Positions 1-8,679 of a stretch of 45,803 bases of DNA are shown here, piece by piece (the first letter of the stretch is position 1; each line of letters starts with the position of its first letter). The position numbers and the translations under genes are program-made. This stretch comes from Phycisphaeraceae bacterium (GTDB taxonomy: Bacteria; Planctomycetota; Phycisphaerae; Phycisphaerales; Phycisphaeraceae), in NCBI GenBank assembly GCA_028280965.1, contig JANQKT010000042.1, positions 1 through 45,803 on the forward strand. Direction: 5' to 3'. The notes below the pieces were generated by a model. The model ran no database searches. It was not told where the DNA came from and worked only from the letters and a program-made list of their open reading frames with translations.

Positions 1-389
1 CGCGCTACACCCGCGACCCGTACCCGCAGCGCGTTGTCTGGCACCAGGACGGCGGTGTGCGTGCCTCGTCCAACCCGCCGCAGCGCCGGATGTACTGGCT
101 GGGCGTTGAAGCGGGCTACACCCACGACGGCACGGCCGACAAGGCCGACGCCCGGATCGACCGCGCGACCAACACAGTCACGGTCACCGCTGAGGGCTAC
201 GAGCGGCTGCACATCTATTTAAGTGATGCGATGCTCGACCTGGATCGGCCGGTGCGGTTGGTGATGAACGGGCTGGCGGTGCAGGCCGACTTGGTATGGC
301 ACTCGGGAGAGGAACTGCTGGATCAGATGGAACAAACCGGCGATCGGAACCGGGTGTTCCCCGTTAGCATCGTGGTGCCGGTGCAATAA
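1..389 (+). CDS. C-terminal part of a probable alpha/beta-hydrolase-type protein (5' end outside window)
   Basis: The reading frame is open from base 3 to the TAA at 387-389 with no start in the window, so this is the last ~128 residues of a longer protein. The visible part contains an RMYWL stretch followed by a beta-rich segment ending in DLDRPVRLVMNG. That ending resembles the C-terminal domain of planctomycete secreted esterase or dienelactone-hydrolase-like proteins, where a 'L.(D/K)PV.V..NG' segment closes the fold. No catalytic residues are visible because the catalytic domain lies upstream. The frame and codon use look like genuine coding sequence; the functional assignment is weak and rests on the C-terminal pattern only. 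Confidence 0.75.
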   Translation, partial: RYTRDPYPQRVVWHQDGGVRASSNPPQRRMYWLGVEAGYTHDGTADKADARIDRATNTVTVTAEGYERLHIYLSDAMLDLDRPVRLVMNGLAVQADLVWHSGEELLDQMEQTGDRNRVFPVSIVVPVQ

Positions 390-460
390 CCGAGGCAATG
401 GCACCTGAGGTTTCAGGTGGGGTATAAAGGTTTCAAGCCTTCACCGAGGACAAACACCCG

Positions 461-2008
461 ATGAGATGGACGACCAGAACCGCCGCCGCGTCGATCCTTT
501 GTGCCGCCCCCGCGCTGCCGGGCTTCACCCAGGCCTTCAACCCCGTGAGTGACGACGACCGCGCGAACGTCGAGCAGGACTTCGGCGAGAAGCTGCGGCA
601 GGTCAAGAAGACGCGGACGACCGACGACGACCGCCAGCTCGCGATCGAGATGATCGAGTTCGCCGGCAAGATCCCCGACTCGCCGGGTATCCGGTGCCTG
701 CTTTATATCGAGGCGATCCCGCTGGCGGCGGCGGGCGGGGACATCACCGCGGCGGTGTTCGCGGCCGACCGGCTCGGGGTGATCTGGCCGGGACACGAGG
801 CGACCGACCCCGCGGCGCTGATCCCCGCGGCGGAGCGCGCCTACCGCCTGGCCAACGCGGACGAGCGCGACCGGATCGCCGAGCCCTACCTCGACCTCTT
901 GCTGGGCGCCGCCCGCCGTGCGGAGCTGGACGACGACCTGGACCAGGCGATCCGGCTGTGCCGCGACGCGAACCTGGTCGCGCGCAAGGTCGAGTCGGAC
1001 CGGCGCGAGCACATCGAGGACACGCTCGCACGGCTCTCGCAGGCATCCGACGACCTCAACGAGATCAGGCAACTGAGCCAGGCGGTTCAGGCAAACCCAG
1101 ACAACATCCAGGCGGCGCGCGAACTGATCCGGCTGCTCGTCACCCGGCGGGACGACCCGCTGGCCGCGGCCGCCTTCGCCGACAACGCCGACGACCCGGA
1201 CACCGCCGAGGCGCTGGGCCACTGCAACGCCGGCGTCGTGGAGGCGTCGGGCCCCGCGGCGCTGTTCGTCGGCGACTGGTACATGGCCCTGGCCGACAAC
1301 GAAGAAGACGACTACGCCCGGCCGATGCTCGCGCACGCGCTGCGCTGGTACGACCGGTTCCAGGCGGTCTACCCGCGCGAGGACGCGCTGGCCAAACGCG
1401 TCGCGATGCGCATCGAGGTCGCCCGGGCCCGCCTCGACCGGATCCAGGAAGTGCGGCGCGCCGCGCAACGCGGCCAGTGGATCGACCTGATCGCCACGAT
1501 GTACAAGCCCGCCGAGCACGCCCTCGGTGAGTCGATCGACCTGGTCAACCAGGAGATCGTGATAGACGGCGGCGCGTTCGTCATGCCCGTCGCGCCGCGG
1601 GGCAGCTACGAGTTGCGTGTCCGTCTGACCATGCACGAACAGACGCCCGGCCTGTCGCTCTACCTGCCGGTCGGCGAGCAGAAGCGTGCGGCGACCTTCC
1701 ACTACGCCATCAACGACAACACGATGTCCGCCATCGAGGGCGTGGACGAGCAGGACACGCGCAAGACCAGCGCCAACAAACCCGGCCGGCCTGTCGAACT
1801 GGTCTTCCAGGCCGCGGACATGCCCGACGGCAAGCTGGGTCTGGCGATGCTCATCGACGGGCAGGAATCGCTGAAGTGGGTCGGCTCGCGCAGCAAGGTC
1901 AAGGCCAACGAAGAGGTCCGCCCGCCCGAAGAACTGGGACGGGTGATCTACTTCACCTGCAAGGGCAAGGCGACGTTCCACCGCATCGAGCTGCGCGAGC
2001 GGGGCTGA
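461..2008 (+). CDS. Secreted TPR-like hypothetical protein with C-terminal beta-sandwich-like region
   Basis: 515 residues. The first ~25 residues form a signal peptide (Arg-containing start, then Ala/Leu-rich core ending near GFTQA). Residues ~30-340 are strongly helical and repetitive: short Ala/Leu/Asp-rich helices such as 'YARPMLAHALRWYDRF' resemble the degenerate TPR or 'A..WY..AL' repeats of planctomycete secreted proteins. From ~345 a beta-rich region follows (YELRVRLTMHEQTPGLSLYLPV ... FHRIELRERG), which looks like a LamG/DUF1080-type sandwich. Start chosen at the ATG with a GAGG sequence upstream (~449). It follows the hydrolase-like gene by 71 nt, so they could be cotranscribed, although TATAAA at 423-428 could be its own -10. 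No catalytic motif is seen; function unknown. Confidence 0.8.
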   Translation: MRWTTRTAAASILCAAPALPGFTQAFNPVSDDDRANVEQDFGEKLRQVKKTRTTDDDRQLAIEMIEFAGKIPDSPGIRCLLYIEAIPLAAAGGDITAAVFAADRLGVIWPGHEATDPAALIPAAERAYRLANADERDRIAEPYLDLLLGAARRAELDDDLDQAIRLCRDANLVARKVESDRREHIEDTLARLSQASDDLNEIRQLSQAVQANPDNIQAARELIRLLVTRRDDPLAAAAFADNADDPDTAEALGHCNAGVVEASGPAALFVGDWYMALADNEEDDYARPMLAHALRWYDRFQAVYPREDALAKRVAMRIEVARARLDRIQEVRRAAQRGQWIDLIATMYKPAEHALGESIDLVNQEIVIDGGAFVMPVAPRGSYELRVRLTMHEQTPGLSLYLPVGEQKRAATFHYAINDNTMSAIEGVDEQDTRKTSANKPGRPVELVFQAADMPDGKLGLAMLIDGQESLKWVGSRSKVKANEEVRPPEELGRVIYFTCKGKATFHRIELRERG

Positions 2009-2104
2009 GGATCAAGCCCTAGAACGGCTTATCGATGCAGCGTGCGCAAGGGACGCGCCCTCTTTTTAGAGCGTCAAAACCTGTGTTCATCCGTAGCCAA
2101 GAAA

Positions 2105-3058
2105 CTACGACAACTCGATCCGCGGGTCGACCCACGCGTAGGCCAGGTCCACCAGCAGGTTGAAGACGATGAGCATGGTCGCGAAGACCAGCACGACGCC
2201 GAGGATAACGAGTTGGTCCTTGTTCTGGACGGACTTGACGAACTCGAAGCCCAGGCCGGGGATGTTGAAGATCGTTTCGACGACGAACGAGCCGGTCATG
2301 ACCGACGCGGCGGCGGGGCCCAGGAACGAGAGCACCGGCAGAAACGCGACCTTCAGCGCGTGCTTGAACAGCGCCTGGCGGTGGGACAATCCCTTGGCCC
2401 GCGCGGTGCGGACGTAGTCGGACGACATGATGTCCGCCAGGCCCAGCCGGATCAGCCTCGCGATGTAGGCCGCGGGCGCCAGGCCGAGCGCGATCGCGGG
2501 CAGGATCATGCTGCGCGGCCCGCTCCACCCGCCCAGCGGCAGGTGCGTGAACGTCAGGCCCGGCAGCAGCAGCCGGGTCAGGCTCGCGCCCACCGCCAGG
2601 AGGACCGCGCCGGTCACGAAGCTCGGCAGCGAGATGCCGATCAGCGTGATCGCCAGCGAGCCGGAATCTAAAGGTGACTTGGGTTTCAAAGCGCCCAGCA
2701 CGCCCGCGGTGGTCCCGAGCAGCAAACCAAACGCGATCGCGGTGAGGCCGAGCGAGGCGGAGACGGGCAGGCCGTCTTTGATGATGCCCGCGACCGTCCG
2801 CCCGGGGCGCGCGATCGAGTCGCCGAAGTCCAGCCGGGTAAAGATGCCTTCGAGGTAGCTGCCGAAGAAGACGTACGGTCCCTTGTCCATGTTGTACCGC
2901 GCAAGCATGGCCTGCTTGACGGCCTCGTTGGGCTGCTTGGCGCCGTCGGCGGTGAACGGGTCGCCGGGCATGACCCACGCCATCGTGAACGTGACGACCA
3001 GGATCACACTGAGGATCAGGGGCAGTTGCAGCAGTCGTGAGAGGATCAGTCGCAGCAT
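2105..3058 (-). CDS. oppB: Peptide/nickel-type ABC transporter permease, OppB/DppB family
   Basis: 317 residues, the usual length for OppB/DppB. The N-terminus is the family's typical first membrane segment (MLRLILSRLLQLPLILSVILVV), followed by a periplasmic loop with a GDPF motif and five more hydrophobic segments. The cytoplasmic EAA loop that contacts the ATPase is visible around residue 215-235 (DYVRTARAKGLSHRQALFKHAL). The protein should form half of the inner-membrane channel for oligopeptides. It lies 70 nt downstream of the oppA-like gene and is probably cotranscribed with it. The expected partner permease OppC and ATPases OppD/F do not follow: the next gene is convergent. Family assignment is firm; the true substrate is not known. 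Confidence 0.93.
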   Translation of the reverse strand: MLRLILSRLLQLPLILSVILVVTFTMAWVMPGDPFTADGAKQPNEAVKQAMLARYNMDKGPYVFFGSYLEGIFTRLDFGDSIARPGRTVAGIIKDGLPVSASLGLTAIAFGLLLGTTAGVLGALKPKSPLDSGSLAITLIGISLPSFVTGAVLLAVGASLTRLLLPGLTFTHLPLGGWSGPRSMILPAIALGLAPAAYIARLIRLGLADIMSSDYVRTARAKGLSHRQALFKHALKVAFLPVLSFLGPAAASVMTGSFVVETIFNIPGLGFEFVKSVQNKDQLVILGVVLVFATMLIVFNLLVDLAYAWVDPRIELS

Positions 3059-3128
3059 GAAGAGGTTAGGAGTTAGAAGTTGGTAGTCAAGAAGTCTGGC
3101 ATGAAGCGTCGCGACCCGCCGCGCCGAC

Positions 3129-4955
3129 CTACTCGCCGCGTTTCATCGGGATCAGCTCCAGGCGCAGGTTGTTCCACGCGTTGGGGCGCAGGTCGACCTT
3201 GTCCTTGTCGTACATCATGACCGTCGCGTAGTAAAAGATCGGCACGATCGGCGCCTCCTGCATCAGCAGCGCCTCGGCCTCGGCGAGCATCTCAAACCGC
3301 CTGGCCTTGTCCGGCTCGACCGCGGCGTCCTGGAGCAGCTTGTCGTACGCCGCGTTGAAGTATTTTGAGTCGTTGTTCGAGTCGCTGGAGCGGTGCATAT
3401 CCAGCCAGGTCGTCGGGTCGATGTAGTCGCCGAACCAGCCCGCCCGGCGGACATGGAAGTTGCCCTTCTTGCTGCGGTCCAAGAGCACCTTGAACTCCAT
3501 CTGATCCAGCGTCACCTGCAGGCCCAGGTGGTCCTCCCAGCTCTTCTTGACCGCCAGCGCGATCCGCGCGTGGCCGGCGCCGCCCGCGTCGTTGTTGACC
3601 ATGATCTCGATGGGCGGGAACCCTTCGCCGCCGGGATACCCCGCCTCGGCGAGCAGCTTCGCGGCCGCCTTGGGGTCATAAGTCAACGCCGAACCGACCG
3701 GGCCCGTGTAGCCGGGGATGGCCTCGTCCGGCACGACCAGCTTCGCGATCGGCTCGCGCATCCGCGTCACGTTCTCGACGATCGTCTTGCGGTCAATACA
3801 CATCCCCATCGCCTGGCGGACTCGGATATCCGCCATCGGGTTCTTCACCCCGCTGGGCAGCGCCTCGCGACAGTTGAACTGGTAGTAGTACGTCCCGGCG
3901 CTCGGCACGGTATGCACATTGGGGTAGTTCTTCGGAACCAACTTCTGCTTCATCTCGCCGACGTCCGGGATCCAGTCCAGGAGCCCCTCCTCGAAACGCA
4001 GCAGTTGGAGGCTCGGGTCGGCGATCGTCTCCTGCACGACCCGCACGTTGCCCATCGCGTCCTTGTTCCAGTAGTACGGGTTCTGATCGAAGATCATCCG
4101 CACCTTCTGCTCCCAATCGCGCAGGGTGTACGGCCCGTTGGAGACCAGCCGCAGCGGGTCGCCGAAGTACGCGTCATCGATCCGGAACGCCCCGCCCTTG
4201 ACCAATTCACCCATCGGGTCGACGACGTGCTCGGGCATCGGCGAGAAGGTCGGGAAGGCGCAGAGGTCCACAAAGTACGCCGTCGGCGAACTCAGCTTCA
4301 CCTGCAATGTCCGATCGTCAAGTGCCTTGATCGCCACGCGTTCGTCAAACCGCTTGAGTGTCAGGTCCCACTTCTCTTTATCGCTCAGCGAATCGGCATT
4401 GCTTTCCAGATCGGGGTGGCGCTTCAGGAATTCGGCGCGCTTTTCTTCATCGGGGATCGCGTCCTTGAGGACACTGAAATCCATCAGGCCCTGCCGCCAG
4501 TAGTAAAAATCTTCGGCGCCTTCGATGACGTAGAACAGCGAGGCGTAGTCGCTGGCCGAGTCGGGCAGCAGCGCGCGACGCCAGCCGTAGACAAAATCCT
4601 CGGCTGACACGGCGTGGCCGTCCGACCACTTCGCGTCTTTGCGGATCTTGAAGGTGTAGGTCAGCCCGTCTTCGGAGACCTGTGGCATCGCCTCCGCCGA
4701 GCCGGGCTCCAAGCCTTCGCCGCCCCACTTCACGACAAGCAACGGCTCATAAAGACACTTGACCACGCGGAAGTCGGTTGACGCCGACGTCGTGCCCGGG
4801 TCGAGCGAGCCCGGGTCGTTGGGGATCGCGAAGACAAACGCGCCGCGCCCCTGCGGGTCGTCCGGCAGAGGCGGCAGGCCGTCATCGAAGCTGAAAAACG
4901 CCAGGGCGAGCGTGGCGACAGCGATGATCCCGAGGACGGTGGCGATACGCAGCAT
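3129..4955 (-). CDS. oppA: Peptide ABC transporter substrate-binding protein, OppA/SBP_bac_5 family
   Basis: 608 residues. An N-terminal hydrophobic segment (residues ~3-21) directs export; there is no Cys lipobox, so it is either cleaved or stays membrane-anchored. The mature part shows family 5 solute-binding landmarks: LCYEPLL-like segment KCLYEPLLV (~68-76), 'TFKIRKDAKWSDG' with AEDFVYGWRRAL (~105-135), and NPYYW (~290). It would bind oligopeptides in the periplasm and deliver them to the OppB-type permease just downstream. A promoter fits well: CTGACA (complement of 4986-4991), 18 nt, TAAACT (complement of 4962-4967), then only 6 nt to the ATG, so the mRNA may be leaderless. It is somewhat longer than E. 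coli OppA, with an extra acidic helical insert around residues 165-215. Confidence 0.92.
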   Translation of the reverse strand: MLRIATVLGIIAVATLALAFFSFDDGLPPLPDDPQGRGAFVFAIPNDPGSLDPGTTSASTDFRVVKCLYEPLLVVKWGGEGLEPGSAEAMPQVSEDGLTYTFKIRKDAKWSDGHAVSAEDFVYGWRRALLPDSASDYASLFYVIEGAEDFYYWRQGLMDFSVLKDAIPDEEKRAEFLKRHPDLESNADSLSDKEKWDLTLKRFDERVAIKALDDRTLQVKLSSPTAYFVDLCAFPTFSPMPEHVVDPMGELVKGGAFRIDDAYFGDPLRLVSNGPYTLRDWEQKVRMIFDQNPYYWNKDAMGNVRVVQETIADPSLQLLRFEEGLLDWIPDVGEMKQKLVPKNYPNVHTVPSAGTYYYQFNCREALPSGVKNPMADIRVRQAMGMCIDRKTIVENVTRMREPIAKLVVPDEAIPGYTGPVGSALTYDPKAAAKLLAEAGYPGGEGFPPIEIMVNNDAGGAGHARIALAVKKSWEDHLGLQVTLDQMEFKVLLDRSKKGNFHVRRAGWFGDYIDPTTWLDMHRSSDSNNDSKYFNAAYDKLLQDAAVEPDKARRFEMLAEAEALLMQEAPIVPIFYYATVMMYDKDKVDLRPNAWNNLRLELIPMKRGE

Positions 4956-4961
4956 ACCGGC

Positions 4962-4991
4962 AGTTTACGCGGCAACACCGGGTCGTGTCAG
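4962..4991 (-). promoter_or_regulatory. Predicted promoter of oppA-oppB
   Basis: Read on the minus strand, CTGACA (4986-4991) and TAAACT (4962-4967) are separated by 18 nt. The -10 ends 6 nt before the oppA ATG, and the -35 overlaps the end of the FKBP gene. Inferred from sequence only. Confidence 0.5.
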
Positions 4992-6445
4992 TCCGACGCC
5001 TCGGGCTTATCGATCCCCACCAGCGTCACGCGGAAACTCAGCACCGCGTCCGGCGGGATCAGGCCGCCCGCCGCACCGACCTCGCCATAGGCCAAATAAG
5101 GCGGGATCGTCAGCAAACGCGTCTCGCCGACACGCATCCCGGCGACGCCGAGCTCGAGGCCGGTGATCACCTCGCCCCGGCCGAGGGTCAGCCGCATCGG
5201 CCCGCCCCGGCCGGCGGTGGCGTCGAAAACCTCGTCCTTGCCCTCGACCCGGGCGACATAGTGCAGCGCAACGCGGTCGCCGGGCACCGCGGGATCGGCC
5301 GCGTCGTCGCCTTCCTCTTCAACGATGTGCGTCACGCCCGGCTTCACCGCGACCAGCTGCACGTCCATGAACACCGGCCGATCGGGCATACGATCAATGC
5401 CCGGCAGCGCGCCCGACGCAGAATGCCCACGCGGGATGAACAATTGCAGCTGCTCGCCCGCACGCACACCCGCCAGCCCCTCATCAAACGCACGGATCGC
5501 CTGCCCCGCCGCGAGGACGAACGACTGCTGCCCGTCGTCGATCAAGGGCTCGCCGTCGAGCGTCTGCATCGTGTAGCGGACCTCGAGGTAGCTGCCCGCC
5601 TTGGCCCGCGGGCCGTCGGTCTCGTGCGTCAGCTTGTAGCGGAGGCCGGATGCGGTGTGGCTGAAGCCCTCAAGCGAAGGCCGGCCCGACCACCCCTCAC
5701 TCAACACGCGTAGCGACCGGTCGGGGCGCCAGGTCCGCGTCGGCACGATCACCGGCGTCGGGTCGTGCTCACGCATGAGTGCCGGGTCCTCTCCATCCAT
5801 CTGCGCAAGCAGATCCGCAAAAGCCTCGGGCGAGTCCGGCAGCACCGCGGGCGAGTCGCCAACCGTCGGAGCGGGCACACCCTGCTCCGCATCCCAATCA
5901 CCGACGCCAGGCTCTTCAAGCGACTGCCCATCGACATCCACAAACACCGCGGGCACGACGATCGAAGGCGGGCGGTCGCCCTGCGCCGGCGCGGGTGACT
6001 GCTCGGGCTGACCCTGCTCCGGGCTGCTCGGCGTTTCGTTGCCGCCACGATCAATGCCCAGCCACGACGGGTGCACCAGCGCGATGTACAGCGCTGCGCC
6101 CAGGAGCACGATCAGCCCGAGCATCACGACGATGCCCACGGGGTTGCGGCGCTTGGTGCCGGTCGCGTCGTACGCCTGCGTCTGTTGCGCTGACGAAGTA
6201 GATAGTGCTGCGCCGGCCAATGCGCTGCCGTTCATCGCCGGGGCCCCCCCGGACTGCAGCGCGCGGTAGCGCTCCAGGTCCTTCGCCGAGCCCTTGCGCG
6301 TCATCGAGGCGTACCGCCCGTGCTCGTCGTCTTCGACGACGTAGAACACCCGCCCCTCGTCGTCGCGGATCGCGCGGCCGAGGTCCTCCTCGCGGACCAC
6401 GACAGGTCGGCCGGAATACGGGCTGAGCAGAGTCACCGGAGGCAT
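4988..6445 (-). CDS. Membrane-anchored peptidyl-prolyl isomerase with two FKBP-type domains
   Basis: 485 residues from the ATG at 6445; a longer frame from TTG at 6469 is possible but less likely. The N-terminal ~65 residues are a small conserved-looking cytoplasmic region (LLSPYSGRPVVVREEDLGRA). One membrane helix lies at ~103-124, then a Pro/Gln-rich linker. Two consecutive FKBP folds follow. The first (~270-370) has a GLRYKL start and diverged active-site residues. The second (~385-480) has the canonical pattern: DEVFDAT, ITGLELGVAGMRVGE, IPPYLAYGEVG and a 'V.F.V.LV' end. It should catalyse cis-trans isomerisation of prolyl bonds on the outer face of the inner membrane, helping envelope proteins to fold. 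The first domain may be mainly substrate-binding. oppA starts 33 nt downstream. Confidence 0.88.
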   Translation of the reverse strand: MPPVTLLSPYSGRPVVVREEDLGRAIRDDEGRVFYVVEDDEHGRYASMTRKGSAKDLERYRALQSGGAPAMNGSALAGAALSTSSAQQTQAYDATGTKRRNPVGIVVMLGLIVLLGAALYIALVHPSWLGIDRGGNETPSSPEQGQPEQSPAPAQGDRPPSIVVPAVFVDVDGQSLEEPGVGDWDAEQGVPAPTVGDSPAVLPDSPEAFADLLAQMDGEDPALMREHDPTPVIVPTRTWRPDRSLRVLSEGWSGRPSLEGFSHTASGLRYKLTHETDGPRAKAGSYLEVRYTMQTLDGEPLIDDGQQSFVLAAGQAIRAFDEGLAGVRAGEQLQLFIPRGHSASGALPGIDRMPDRPVFMDVQLVAVKPGVTHIVEEEGDDAADPAVPGDRVALHYVARVEGKDEVFDATAGRGGPMRLTLGRGEVITGLELGVAGMRVGETRLLTIPPYLAYGEVGAAGGLIPPDAVLSFRVTLVGIDKPEASD

Positions 6446-6811
6446 GGCAGCAGGCCAAAAGCAAGGCAAGGCGGGCTAAAACAACCACGAGCGACCCGCC
6501 CCACCGGCGGGTGACCCGTATTCACGGATTGTAACCCAATTCTCGCGCCAGCCTAGACTTGGGCACACTTATCGGCAGCAAATCCGCCGCCCGCGTCCGA
6601 TAACGGGGTGCCGGTTGGCGCAAAGTCCGAAAATCCGCCTCCACCCAGCACTGAAGCCCCGCCTCGGCCGATCCCGCCGTCCGATCCAGTTACCGATCCA
6701 GCACGCTTCGCTGCCCTGCCGATGCTTCGGGAGCCGCGCGTCCCGGGAGTTCACAGGGTGCTTGTCGGGAGTTGCCCGAGTTGTGGGTGTGCGGGACCGC
6801 AAGGAGACGCG

Positions 6812-7009
6812 ATGACCAAGCAGCAGACCATCGAACTGATCCGCCAGCGCAACCAGTCGGCGAGCGCCGAGTTCCTGACGCGGTTTGATGAGCGTGCCCT
6901 GGATGTCTACCTCCGCCGGCTGTCCACCATCAGCAACCACCGCGGCCGCGGCTCCCGCTGGGTCCGCGAGACGACGAGCCCCGCGGTGACGACGCGCTCG
7001 GCGGCGTGA
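6812..7009 (+). CDS. Small conserved hypothetical protein (65 aa)
   Basis: The start is set by a clear Shine-Dalgarno AAGGAG at 6801-6806, 5 nt before the ATG; the longer upstream open frame has no support. The protein begins MTKQQTIELIRQRN and is highly charged. The core 'FLTRFDERALDVYLRRL' followed by RGRGSRWVR resembles small proteins I recall as common in planctomycetes and of unknown function. No signal peptide or membrane segment is visible, so it is probably cytosolic. A single amphipathic helix plus a basic tail could suggest binding to nucleic acid or to another protein, but nothing in the sequence proves this. It stands alone between the FKBP gene (divergent) and the PEP-CTERM gene. 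Confidence 0.72.
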   Translation: MTKQQTIELIRQRNQSASAEFLTRFDERALDVYLRRLSTISNHRGRGSRWVRETTSPAVTTRSAA

Positions 7010-7236
7010 GGGATTACGTACTGCTAAGATAATTATTTCTTTCGCGTTCTACTACAATCTTCACTGTGCCACTGATAAATACCGAACATATGGCTTGGAG
7101 CCATGCAGGCTGTCTGTTAAGCTGACCGCTTGATTCGTATTCACGGTTTAGTCAGGGCAAATCAGGTTGGAGGAAGCATCCCGTAAATCTATAGGTTGGC
7201 TTTGCCCAATTTAAAGATTTGGGAGAAGAAAGAGCT
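7010..7236 (+). other. Non-coding leader region upstream of the PEP-CTERM/dockerin gene
   Basis: 227 bases without a gene and clearly more AT-rich than the surroundings. It holds a TACAAT at 7053-7058 that could be a -10 box and a short perfect hairpin (ATGGCT-TGG-AGCCAT) near 7089-7103. Close to the gene is a purine-rich Shine-Dalgarno stretch (GGGAGAAGAAAGAG). No known riboswitch could be recognised. Confidence 0.4.
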
Positions 7237-8157
7237 ATGAACAATCCAAAAACTCAATTCTGCCTCCTAGCGATCATTGCGACAGTCGGATCCACTCCAC
7301 CTGCCTACTCAGGCTCATTTACGACGTATTTTGGCGAAGATCTCAGTGATAACACGCAACAGCCTGCGCGTATCAATTCGGATGCTGCTCGTGACTCGTT
7401 TATGAATGCGATTAATTTTGGTGCCACCGAAGACTTTGAAAGCTACCTGTTCGGGACAACACCCGAGATGTTGATGTTCGACTCGGTTACTGCAATCCTT
7501 GACGCCGAAGCAGACGGCGGACCAGTGCAGATTGACAATATGCAATTGCCGGGTGGTCATTACGCAATTTCTGGCAATAATCACCTGTTTTCAAACACTG
7601 TAGCGCCGCGCGATTTTGAGCTAACGTTTTCTTCACCACAAGCCGCTATTGGGTTTTATGTAACCGACGCCGGGGATATCCAGTCTAATAGCCTGGTGAT
7701 CACGCTTAGTTTAGTTGGTGGTGAGCAGCAACAATTCACAATTCCCCATTCTCAGACCGGTTCGCTGCAAAACTATGGGTCGGTTGCTTACTGGTCCGTT
7801 GTGTTCGACACCGACTTGTTTTCAGCCGTGACATTTGGGCGCACTGCATCTGACGGGGTTTCCTATGACGATATAACCATCGCTCCCGAGCCGCGCCGCT
7901 CTGCCGATCTAGATGATGACGGCGATGTCGATGATGCCGATTTTGGTATCGCATTTGCCGCGTTCACCGGGCCTGAAAACGGCCCATCATCCAACCCACT
8001 GGCCGACCTTGATAGAGACGGGGATGTAGACGACGCTGATTTTGGTCTGGCATTCGCAGCATTCACAGGCCCCAATATCACGGCGCATGTCCCAGAACCC
8101 ACTAGTCTCCCCGCATTTGGATTGTACGGTCTATATCTCACGCGTCGTCGCCGCTAA
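7237..8157 (+). CDS. PEP-CTERM surface protein with dockerin-like double repeat
   Basis: 306 residues from the ATG at 7237, chosen because a purine-rich ribosome site precedes it. Order: signal peptide (~1-25); a beta-rich domain of ~200 residues of unknown family (FESYLFGTTPEML ... VVFDTDLFSAVTFGRT); two Ca-binding dockerin/EF-hand-like repeats (DLDDDGDVDDADFGIAF and DLDRDGDVDDADFGLAF, each followed by AAFTGP); and a C-terminal VPEP motif, short hydrophobic stretch and RRRR tail. The tail is what an exosortase system recognises for surface anchoring. The spacing Asp-x-Asp-x-Asp-Gly-x-Asp fits calcium loops. The gene uses visibly more A/T than its neighbours, a hint of recent transfer or relaxed selection. 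Ligand and function unknown. Confidence 0.85.
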   Translation: MNNPKTQFCLLAIIATVGSTPPAYSGSFTTYFGEDLSDNTQQPARINSDAARDSFMNAINFGATEDFESYLFGTTPEMLMFDSVTAILDAEADGGPVQIDNMQLPGGHYAISGNNHLFSNTVAPRDFELTFSSPQAAIGFYVTDAGDIQSNSLVITLSLVGGEQQQFTIPHSQTGSLQNYGSVAYWSVVFDTDLFSAVTFGRTASDGVSYDDITIAPEPRRSADLDDDGDVDDADFGIAFAAFTGPENGPSSNPLADLDRDGDVDDADFGLAFAAFTGPNITAHVPEPTSLPAFGLYGLYLTRRRR

Positions 8158-8679
8158 CAGCGTTAACCCTTCTCGGTGGGTGGCCGGGGCAGGCGGTTTG
8201 GGGATGCACCGGAACGAACGGATGAGGGTCGTTTGGTGTGGTACGCCTCACATCATTCGCAGGCGTGTTGACTTGTATAGCACCGGGCGAGTTCTTTTTT
8301 TGTCATGCCTTGACTTGTCCGGGCGCGCGGGGCGTGCAGGAAAATCGTTGCTGCCCGGCGGCGGGTGTTGCGGGTGGGCTGGCCGGCGTTATGGATGGGC
8401 GGGGTTGGGTGTGGTTGTGGGCGCGGGGATCGGGGCTGGTGTTTGGATGGGAGGGGTTTGCGTCAAACGCCGACGCTGTCTTCGACCCTGAGCTCAGACC
8501 GAGGGGAGTCCGCGAAGCGTCTGGTATGGGTGCGGGTGCGTTTGATCCCGCCGCATTGCTGTTGCAACGCGGCGGGCATGTGCGCGCAGTTGATGCGCCT
8601 GTCCTGATCTTCTTTTACCGCGTGCGGCCAGTGAGCCTTTACGCACGGGCGGCGAAAACCGGCTGAGAATGAAGCTCAT
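8158..8679. other. Gene-free convergent intergenic region with G-rich stretch
   Basis: 522 bases between two convergent genes. Open frames here have no ribosome sites, no family resemblance and odd composition, and I regard them as chance. The + strand between about 8355 and 8456 is very G-rich, with many GGG/GGGG runs separated by 1-9 nt, giving quadruplex potential. No terminator with a U-tract is obvious for either gene. Confidence 0.5.

Noticed and set aside
402-419. Terminator after the first partial gene
   Set aside because: The 7-bp hairpin CACCTGA-GGTT-TCAGGTG has no U-tract and is followed by G-rich sequence.
413-1981. Long open frame on the minus strand opposite the TPR-like gene
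   Set aside because: It mirrors the plus-strand gene, is rich in Arg/Val/Leu without any family pattern, and has no signal or ribosome site. High GC produces such antisense frames.
8042-8666. Overlapping frames after the PEP-CTERM/dockerin gene
   Set aside because: Gly/Trp/Cys-rich translation of a G-rich stretch, no ribosome site and no recognisable pattern.
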